From contig NZ_BMWB01000001.1 in NCBI RefSeq assembly GCF_014651015.1, positions 532,137 through 596,136 on the forward strand: a stretch of 64,000 bases of DNA, in the 5' to 3' direction. Source of the DNA: Streptomyces xantholiticus. Lineage in GTDB: Bacteria > Actinomycetota > Actinomycetes > Streptomycetales > Streptomycetaceae. The translations under genes and the position numbers were made by a program. The notes below the pieces were generated by a model. It saw only the letters and a list, made by a program, of their open reading frames with translations, did no database searches and was not told the DNA's origin. Every line of letters begins with the position of its first letter. Within the stretch, counting starts at the first letter, position 1. Positions 58,747 to 64,000 of this stretch are shown here, one piece after another.

Positions 58747-59478
58747 ATGACTCTCGTCGCGATCCTCAGCGGCGCCGGCATCTCCACGGACTCCGGCATC
58801 CCCGACTACCGTGGCCCACAGGGCCTTTGGCGGCGCGATCCGGAGGCCGAGAAGCTCGTCACGTACGACTACTACATGGCCGACCCCGACATCCGGCGCC
58901 GCTCGTGGATCATGCGGCGCGAGAGCGCGACCTGGAACGCGGAGCCGAACGCCGCGCACCGGGCCGTGGCCGAGCTCGACCGCCGCCCGGGTGTCGCGGT
59001 GCGGGTCATCACTCAGAACGTCGACGGGCTGCACCAGCTCGGCGGCATGCCCGACCGCAAGGTGCTCGAACTGCACGGCACCGCACGGACGGTGACCTGC
59101 ACCCGCTGCCACGTCCGCTCCCCGATGGCGGACGCGCTGGCGCGGGTCGCGGCAGGCGAGGACGACCCGGCGTGCACGAAGTGCGGCGGGATCCTCAAGT
59201 CGGCGACGATCATGTTCGGCGAACGGCTGGACCCGGTGGTACTCGGCCAGGCCATGGCCGTCGCCAAGGCCTGCGAGGTGTTCGTCGCCGTCGGCACGAC
59301 GCTCCAGGTGCAGCCCGCAGCCTCACTGGCCGGTATCGCGGCCGAGCACGGCGCCCGGCTGATCGTGGTGAACGCCGAACCGACACCGTACGACGAGCTG
59401 GCCGACGAGGTCGTGCGGGAGCCGATCGGGACGGCGCTGCCCGCGCTGCTGGAGCGGTTGGCCGGCGAGAAACCCTAG
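58747..59478 (+). CDS. cobB: Sirtuin (NAD-dependent protein deacylase)
   Basis: 243 residues. Class III NAD-dependent deacylase: LSGAGISTDSGIPDYRG for NAD binding (about residues 8-24), the active-site ITQNVDGLHQLGG and LELHGTA with catalytic His, and two cysteine pairs for structural zinc (CTRC about 117-120; CTKC about 142-145). GTTLQVQPAASL and VVNAEPTPYDEL complete the Rossmann part. It removes acyl groups from lysines, producing O-acyl-ADP-ribose. The symbol follows bacterial usage (cobB) and is not a species assignment. Its TAG stop overlaps the Ogt stop (CTAG, both strands). Confidence 0.93.
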   Translation: MTLVAILSGAGISTDSGIPDYRGPQGLWRRDPEAEKLVTYDYYMADPDIRRRSWIMRRESATWNAEPNAAHRAVAELDRRPGVAVRVITQNVDGLHQLGGMPDRKVLELHGTARTVTCTRCHVRSPMADALARVAAGEDDPACTKCGGILKSATIMFGERLDPVVLGQAMAVAKACEVFVAVGTTLQVQPAASLAGIAAEHGARLIVVNAEPTPYDELADEVVREPIGTALPALLERLAGEKP

Positions 59479-59984
59479 AAGAGCGCGTCGTCCCCCGCCC
59501 CGTACTCGAACGCGAGCAGCCGCTGCTTGCGGTCCAGGCCGCCGCCGTAGCCGACGAGGCTGCCGGAGGAGCCGATGACCCGGTGGCAGGGCACGATGAT
59601 GCCGATCGGGTTCCTGCCGTTGGCGAGGCCCACCGCGCGGGACGCGCCCCGGTTGCCGAGCTCCTCGGCCAGTTCGCCGTAGGTGCGGGTCTCGCCGTAC
59701 GGGATCTGCCGCAGCCTCTCCCAGACGCTGCGCTGGAAGGCCGTGCCCTCGACGTGCATCGGCAGGTCGAAGTCGGTCAGTTCACGGGCGAAGTAGGCCT
59801 CGAGCTGGCGAATCGTCTCTGCGAACGGCGACTCGTCGCGGTCGCCGAAGGTCTCTTCCCCGGGACGGTGCCGCTGACCGGTCATGTAGAGGCCGCTCAG
59901 TACTCCGTCGGTCGCCACGAGCGTGAGCGGGCCGTACGGGCTGTCGACGACTGTGTGCCGCCTGATGGAGGTGAGGCTGGTCAT
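59475..59984 (-). CDS. ogt: Methylated-DNA-protein-cysteine methyltransferase (Ogt type)
   Basis: 169 residues. The suicidal alkyltransferase that removes methyl groups from O6-methylguanine: the reactive Cys is in IIVPCHRVIGSSGSLVGYGG (about residues 126-145). The N-terminal domain is present (VVDSPYGPLTLVATDGVL). GETRTYGELAEELGN is the DNA-binding helix. Its stop codon overlaps the sirtuin stop, and its start lies 11 nt after the Ada-AlkA gene on the same strand; the two form an alkylation-repair operon. Confidence 0.93.
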   Translation of the reverse strand: MTSLTSIRRHTVVDSPYGPLTLVATDGVLSGLYMTGQRHRPGEETFGDRDESPFAETIRQLEAYFARELTDFDLPMHVEGTAFQRSVWERLRQIPYGETRTYGELAEELGNRGASRAVGLANGRNPIGIIVPCHRVIGSSGSLVGYGGGLDRKQRLLAFEYGAGDDALF

Positions 59985-59995
59985 GCTGGACTTCC

Positions 59996-61480
59996 TTACG
60001 CGGGAAGGTGGTTGATGGGGTGGTCGTCCGACGCCCACAGATACTGGACCGCGTATGCGCGCCAGGGCCGCCAGGCCGCCGCGCGTGCGGTGAGGGCGGC
60101 GGGCGTGGCCGGCAGCCCCAGTTCGGCGGCGGCGCGCCGCATCCCGAGGTCGGTGGGCAGGAAGGCGTCGGGGTCGCCCAGGGCGCGCATGGCGACGACC
60201 TCGATGGTCCACGGTCCGAACCCGGGCAGGCCGGCGAGCTGGACCCGTGCCCGGTCCCAGTCGCTGCCCGGGTCGAGCTTCAGCGTCCCGTCGGCGAGGG
60301 CGGCGACCAGAGTGGTCAGTGTCGTGCGGCGGCTGCGGGGCAGCGCCAGGGTGTCGGGATCGAGGGCGGCCAGGGCTTTTGAGGTCGGAAAGAGATGGGT
60401 GAGGCCGCCCTCCGCGTCCTCCACGGGTACGCCGTGCGCCCGTACCAGCCGGCCCGCGTGGGTGCGGGCGGCGGCCGTGGAGACCTGCTGGCCGAGCACG
60501 GCCCGTACGGCGAACTCGGCCGCGTCGACGGTACGCGGCACGCGCCGCCCGGGTGCCTTGTCGACCAGCGGGGCCAGCAGCGGATCGTCGCGCAGCTGGT
60601 CGTCGACGGCGACCGGGTCGGCGTCCAGGTCGAGCATCCAGCGGCATCTGCTGATCGCGATGGTCAGGTCGCGCGGGTCGGTGAGCGACAGACGGCAGCC
60701 GATGTGGTCCGGGTGCGGGGTGAGGGCGACGATCCCGTGCCCGTACGGCAGACAGAGCGTGCGCCGGTACGCGCCGTCCCGCCATTCCTCCACGCCGGGC
60801 ACACCGGTGGCGGCGAGATGGCCGAAGAGGTTGCTCGGGTTGAGGGGCGCCCGGTACGGGAGCCGGAGTGTGATCACGCCGGGAGTGGGCCGGGGCGCGG
60901 TGCGGGCCCGCCCCGAGCGTCCCGCCCGCTCGCGCAGCTCGCCCGGGGCGAGCGCGAAAACCTCGCGGACGGTGTCGTTGAAGGTGCGGATGGAGGAGAA
61001 GCCGGCCGCGAAGGCGACCTCGGCCATGGGCAGTGCGGTCGTCTCGATGAGCAGGCGCGCGGTCTGCGCGCGCTGCGCCCGGGCGAGTGCGAGCGGGCCG
61101 GCGCCCAACTCGGCGAGCAACTGGCGCTCCACCTGCCGGGCCGAGTACCCGAGCCGCGCGGCCAGCCCGGGCACGCCCTCCCGGTCGACGACGCCGTCCC
61201 CGATGAGCCGCATGGCCCGGGCGACCGCGTCGGCGCGGGCGTTCCACTCGGGGGAACCGGGGCTGGTGTCGGGCCGGCACCGCTTGCAGGCCCGGAACCC
61301 GGCCTGTTGGCAGGCGGCGGCGCTCGGGTAGAAGGTCATGTTCTCGACCTTCGGCGGCACGACCGGGCAGCTGGGACGGCAGTAGATCCGCGTGGTGAGT
61401 ACGGCGGTGAAGAACCATCCGTCGAACCGCGCGTCCTTGGACTGAACGGCACGTACGCAGCGCTCGATGTCGGTGTGCAT
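59996..61480 (-). CDS. Ada-AlkA fusion: methyl-phosphotriester sensor, AraC domain and 3-methyladenine glycosylase
   Basis: 494 residues. The N-terminal Ada zinc domain has four Cys (C34, C38, C65, C68), of which the first accepts a methyl group from DNA phosphotriesters. An AraC-type helix-turn-helix (about 90-190; VPGLAARLGYSARQVERQLL, FAAGFSSIRTFNDTVREVF) and then an AlkA glycosylase (about 200-494: FAVRAVLGQQVSTAAARTHAG, LAGLPGFGPWTIEVVAMRALGDPDAFLPTDLG with the helix-hairpin-helix and catalytic Asp) complete it. It activates alkylation-damage genes and removes 3-methyladenine. Common in actinobacteria; transcribed with ogt and divergent from the DUF4291 gene. Confidence 0.93.
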   Translation of the reverse strand: MHTDIERCVRAVQSKDARFDGWFFTAVLTTRIYCRPSCPVVPPKVENMTFYPSAAACQQAGFRACKRCRPDTSPGSPEWNARADAVARAMRLIGDGVVDREGVPGLAARLGYSARQVERQLLAELGAGPLALARAQRAQTARLLIETTALPMAEVAFAAGFSSIRTFNDTVREVFALAPGELRERAGRSGRARTAPRPTPGVITLRLPYRAPLNPSNLFGHLAATGVPGVEEWRDGAYRRTLCLPYGHGIVALTPHPDHIGCRLSLTDPRDLTIAISRCRWMLDLDADPVAVDDQLRDDPLLAPLVDKAPGRRVPRTVDAAEFAVRAVLGQQVSTAAARTHAGRLVRAHGVPVEDAEGGLTHLFPTSKALAALDPDTLALPRSRRTTLTTLVAALADGTLKLDPGSDWDRARVQLAGLPGFGPWTIEVVAMRALGDPDAFLPTDLGMRRAAAELGLPATPAALTARAAAWRPWRAYAVQYLWASDDHPINHLPA

Positions 61481-61537
61481 GCGTCCAGAATGAGGCCTCG
61501 GCGGCGCGGTCGCTGGCGAGAATCCGACATCGCCGTT

Positions 61538-61550
61538 GCCCTGCCAGGGC
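61538..61550. promoter_or_regulatory. 13-bp perfect palindrome in the Ada-AlkA/DUF4291 divergent spacer
   Basis: GCCCTG-C-CAGGGC, 45 nt before the DUF4291 ATG and 58 nt before the Ada-AlkA ATG. Being symmetric, it could serve either promoter, for example as an Ada- or other regulator-binding site. Chance is possible in such GC-rich DNA. Confidence 0.4.
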
Positions 61551-61594
61551 GAAAATCAGTTCCCGGCGTCCAGTACCGCGCATAAGGTCGCCCC

Positions 61595-62194
61595 ATGCTG
61601 CAGAGCCCCACGCACGAGGTCCGTGCGGTCTTCACCGATGAGACGATCACCGTGTACCAGGCGTACGCGGCGCGGATCGCGAACCCGGCGCTCGAGTCGG
61701 GCACCTTCGTCGAACCGTTCAAACGCGACCGGATGACGTGGATCAAGCCGTCGTTCCTGTGGATGATGTACCGCTGCGGCTGGGCCACCAAGGCCGACCA
61801 GGAACGGGTGCTCGCGGTCGAGATGTCCCGGGAGGGCTTCGAGTGGGCCCTCTCCCATGCCTGCCTCAGCCATTTCGACCGGTCCCGTTTCGCCACCGAG
61901 AGCCGGTGGCGCGAAGCGCTCAGGTCGAGCCCGGTGCGGGTCCAGTGGGACCCCGAGAGGGATCTGGGGCTGAACCCGCTGCCGCACCGGGCCATCCAGA
62001 TCGGGCTCTCGGGCCCGGCGGTCGACCGTTACCTGGACGACTGGATCACCGGGATCCGTGACGTGACGCCGCTCGCCCACGCGATCCGCAGGACGGTCGC
62101 GGACGGCGACCTCGAAGCGGCGCGTGCGCTGCTCCCCCCGGAGCGCGTGTACCCGCTTCCGGCGGAGGCGGCCGACCGCGTCGGACCTCGCTGA
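61595..62194 (+). CDS. DUF4291 protein
   Basis: 199 residues from the ATG at 61595. The family core is clear: RAVFTDETITVYQAYAARIANPAL, RMTWIKPSFLWMMYRCGWAT, ERVLAVEMSREGFEWALSHACLSHF and RVQWDPERDLGLNPLPHRAIQIGL. From memory, DUF4291 has been proposed to belong to the ADP-ribosyltransferase (ART) superfamily; I cannot verify it here, and the catalytic residues are not proven. The gene is divergent from Ada-AlkA and convergent with a macrodomain gene only 14 nt away. If it is an ART, the macrodomain protein would be a natural partner that removes ADP-ribose. Confidence 0.82.
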   Translation: MLQSPTHEVRAVFTDETITVYQAYAARIANPALESGTFVEPFKRDRMTWIKPSFLWMMYRCGWATKADQERVLAVEMSREGFEWALSHACLSHFDRSRFATESRWREALRSSPVRVQWDPERDLGLNPLPHRAIQIGLSGPAVDRYLDDWITGIRDVTPLAHAIRRTVADGDLEAARALLPPERVYPLPAEAADRVGPR

Positions 62195-62208
62195 CGGGAA
62201 CGACGGGG

Positions 62209-62730
62209 TCAGGCGCGGGCCTCGAGCGCGGCCTCGAAGGCCGCGTACGCCGCCTCGTCGAAGAGGACGAAGCGCACCTCGGTGACCGGCTCCGCGGCGC
62301 ACTCCCCGACCGTGGCGATCGCGATGCGGGCGCCGTCGTCGATGGGCCAGCCGTAGATGCCGGTCGAGATCGCCGGAAAAGCCACGGTCCGGGCCCCCAA
62401 CTCCGCTGCCACGCGCAAGGATTCCCGGTAGCAGGAGGCGAGCAGCTCCGAGCGGTCCTTGGTTGTGCTGTGGACCGGGCCCACGGTGTGGATGACGTGC
62501 GCCGCGTCGAGACGCCCGGCCGTGGTGGCGACGGCCTGCCCGGTGGGGAGCCCCTTGCCGTAGCGGGAGGCGCGCAGGGCCCGGCACTCGGCGAGGATCT
62601 CCGGGCCGCCCGTGCGATGGATGGCGCCGTCGACTCCCCCTCCGCCGAGCAGCGAGGAGTTGGCGGCGTTGACGATCGCGTCGGCGTGCTGCTGCGTGAT
62701 GTCGCCGCGTACAAGAGTGATCTGCGTCAT
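62209..62730 (-). CDS. Macrodomain O-acetyl-ADP-ribose deacetylase / mono-ADP-ribosylhydrolase
   Basis: 173 residues from the ATG at 62730; two more in-frame starts lie within 21 nt upstream, one (62742) overlapping the stop of a small upstream ORF. MacroD/YmdB-type macrodomain: LVRGDITQQHADAIVNAANSSL with the ADP-ribose-binding Asn pair, LGGGGVDGAIHRTGG, and AFPAISTGIYGWP. It hydrolyses O-acetyl-ADP-ribose, made by sirtuins, and mono-ADP-ribose on acidic residues. A sirtuin gene lies 3 kb away and a DUF4291 gene is 14 nt away, convergent. Confidence 0.9.
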   Translation of the reverse strand: MTQITLVRGDITQQHADAIVNAANSSLLGGGGVDGAIHRTGGPEILAECRALRASRYGKGLPTGQAVATTAGRLDAAHVIHTVGPVHSTTKDRSELLASCYRESLRVAAELGARTVAFPAISTGIYGWPIDDGARIAIATVGECAAEPVTEVRFVLFDEAAYAAFEAALEARA

Positions 62731-62738
62731 GGGTCCGA

Positions 62739-62921
62739 TCATCTCTCCCACCGGCCGCCCTTCACGATCTGCCGCGCGAGTCGTTCCCGCGCCCCGGCCA
62801 GTTCGCCGGCGACGGCGGCGAGTCGCACTTCATCGACCACGACGCTCGCGGTGAGCGGTTCGCCGCTGAGCAGGAAGGCACGCCGCAGGTGTCGGCTCAG
62901 CGCGCCCGCAGGCGGCGCCAC
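62739..62921 (-). CDS. Small coupled ORF between the phytoene-desaturase-like gene and the macrodomain gene
   Basis: 60 residues from a GTG at 62921. It starts inside the end of the upstream gene (overlap about 25 nt) and its TGA overlaps an in-frame ATG of the macrodomain gene (ATGA). The product ends with an amphipathic helix ([20 protein letters not shown]) and is well biased in its third codon positions, which is why I report it; I recognise no family. It could be a small adaptor, or part of a longer gene on another start. Confidence 0.45.
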   Translation of the reverse strand: MAPPAGALSRHLRRAFLLSGEPLTASVVVDEVRLAAVAGELAGARERLARQIVKGGRWER

Positions 62922-64000
62922 ACCGCCTTGGCCGCGTGGTGGCCGGACATACCGTGCACGCCGGGGCCCGGCGGCGTCGCGGAGGAGCAGATGAAGACGG
63001 CGGGGTGCGAAGTGGCGTAGGGGACGCGGGCGAGCTTGGGGCGGATGACGGTCTGGAGGCCGGAAAACGCACCGCATGCGATGTCGCCCCCGACGTAGTT
63101 GGCGTTGCGCGCGGCCAGTTGGGGCGGGCCGGCGACGGCGCGGGCCAGGACGAGGTCGCGGAAGCCGGGCGCGAAGCGCTCCAGTTGACGCTCGACGGCC
63201 TCGGTCGCGTCACCCTCCCAGCCGGCCGGCACATGGCCGTACGCCCACAGGACGTGCTTGCCCTCCGGTGCTCTGGTCGGATCGATCACGCTCGGCTGGG
63301 CGGTGATCAGGAAGGGGACCTCGGGGGCGCGGCCGGAGACCGCCGCGCCGAGGGCGCTCTCGATCTCGGCAGCCGTGGGACCGATGTGCACCGTCCCGGC
63401 CGCACGGGCCTCCTCGGCCGTCCACGGCATCGGGCCCGACAGCGCGTAGTCGATCTTGAAGGCGGACGCGCCGTATCTGTAGCGCCAGTACGCCTGGCCG
63501 AGGCCCGCGATCCTGGCGAGCGCGGTCGGCGAGGTGTCGAAGATGTACGCGCGGGCCGGCGGGAGCTCGTCGAGCCGCTTGACCGTGGTGCCGGTGTGGA
63601 TCGTGCCGCCCTGTTCGCGCAGGTAGGAGGCGAGGGCGTCCGAGATCGCCTGTGACCCGCCGCGCGGGACGGGCCAGCCGACCTCGTGCGCGGCGAGGGC
63701 GAAGAGCAGGGCGATACCGCCGGTGGCCACGCCGCTGGTGGGGGCGATGGCGTGGGCGGCGAGCCCGGCGAGCAGGCCACGGGCCTTCTCGCCGCGGAAA
63801 CGGCGGGCGAGCATGCTCGCTGGCCGGATCGCGTCGAGGCCGAAGCGGACGTACCGGTACGGGTCGCGGGGCAGCCCGTCCCAGGGGGTGCGCAGGAAGT
63901 CCGCGGCGAGGCTGTCCCAGTGGCCGAGATAGGGGGCGACCAGTCGGCGGTACGCGCCGGCGTCGGCTGCGCCGAACGACATGGCGCTCTCGCCGACGGA
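62897..64000 (-). CDS. Phytoene-desaturase-like FAD oxidoreductase, C-terminal part (runs off the window)
   Basis: At least 367 residues of the C-terminal part; the N-terminal dinucleotide-binding domain lies beyond position 64000. Segments characteristic of the carotenoid/CrtI-like oxidoreductase family: [55 protein letters not shown], a long central substrate domain, and the C-terminal FAD-binding [26 protein letters not shown]. It is an amine-oxidase-superfamily enzyme; no carotenoid genes are within view, so the substrate is open. It is followed by the small coupled ORF and the macrodomain gene on the same strand. Confidence 0.85.
   Translation of the reverse strand, partial: SVGESAMSFGAADAGAYRRLVAPYLGHWDSLAADFLRTPWDGLPRDPYRYVRFGLDAIRPASMLARRFRGEKARGLLAGLAAHAIAPTSGVATGGIALLFALAAHEVGWPVPRGGSQAISDALASYLREQGGTIHTGTTVKRLDELPPARAYIFDTSPTALARIAGLGQAYWRYRYGASAFKIDYALSGPMPWTAEEARAAGTVHIGPTAAEIESALGAAVSGRAPEVPFLITAQPSVIDPTRAPEGKHVLWAYGHVPAGWEGDATEAVERQLERFAPGFRDLVLARAVAGPPQLAARNANYVGGDIACGAFSGLQTVIRPKLARVPYATSHPAVFICSSATPPGPGVHGMSGHHAAKAVWRRLRAR

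Overview
The window is high-GC actinobacterial DNA, almost certainly Streptomyces. Coding genes are densely packed on both strands with strong G/C third-position bias. Markers include an SsgA-like sporulation protein, a melC1-melC2 tyrosinase operon, a Streptomyces subtilisin inhibitor, a crotonyl-CoA carboxylase/reductase (ethylmalonyl-CoA pathway) operon and many GTG starts. I see no rRNA, tRNA, CRISPR array, integrase or transposase. The species cannot be told from the sequence alone.

Layout. 0-5.5 kb: SsgA-like protein, XRE regulator, small membrane protein, a frameshifted zinc alcohol dehydrogenase, then the tyrosinase operon (melC2 carries a TTA codon and a 28-bp perfect palindrome) and a secreted SSI-type inhibitor, separated by a comparatively AT-rich spacer. 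5.7-18.6 kb: a holin-like membrane domain fused to a phosphodiesterase, two metallo-beta-lactamase-fold hydrolases flanking a DedA protein, an aminotransferase-fold protein without any lysine, a PAP2/diacylglycerol-kinase fusion, a methyltransferase, small VOC/DUF6204/GNAT/SRPBCC proteins, and a GntR regulator followed by adenosine deaminase, with matching operator-like sites at both genes. 18.8-31.4 kb: a secreted CocE-type hydrolase; a four-gene peptidase operon (M55, M20, S9, S66) that looks built for D-/L-peptide salvage; a dimethylargininase-ornithine aminotransferase operon with an Lrp/AsnC gene nearby; a membrane-anchored protein; and the wreck of a SpoIIE-type phosphatase gene. 31.4-37.3 kb: a drug-efflux-type MFS protein fused to three carboxypeptidase-regulatory-like domains, an SRPBCC protein, an Rv2578c-type radical SAM protein with a perfect SOS-box-like palindrome upstream, a GNAT enzyme and a HEAT-repeat protein with a TTA codon at position 5.

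37.6-48.5 kb is the metabolic core: a double-domain 3-hydroxyacyl-CoA dehydrogenase, a TetR regulator, then ccr, ecm/meaA, a beta-methylmalyl-CoA lyase-type enzyme, a MaoC hydratase and an acyl-CoA dehydrogenase. Together these give the ethylmalonyl-CoA pathway, which feeds acetyl-CoA into glyoxylate and propionyl-/methylmalonyl-CoA and supplies ethylmalonyl-CoA as a polyketide extender. The ccr promoter has a perfect palindrome between its -35 and -10 boxes, and its leader has overlapping hairpins ahead of the ribosome binding site. Phosphatidylserine decarboxylase and synthase follow the terminator.

48.7-64 kb: VOC and SRPBCC proteins, a complete branched-chain amino-acid-type ABC transporter operon (livF-G-H-M-K order), glycerate kinase, a NUDIX enzyme, a secreted protein with an EF-hand-like loop, an orphan VapB-like antitoxin, then an NAD/ADP-ribose and DNA-repair neighbourhood: sirtuin, Ogt, an Ada-AlkA fusion, a DUF4291 protein convergent with a macrodomain protein, a small coupled ORF and the C-terminal part of a phytoene-desaturase-like oxidoreductase cut by the window end. 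The DUF4291-macrodomain-sirtuin grouping is the best candidate here for an undescribed functional unit, but that is inference.
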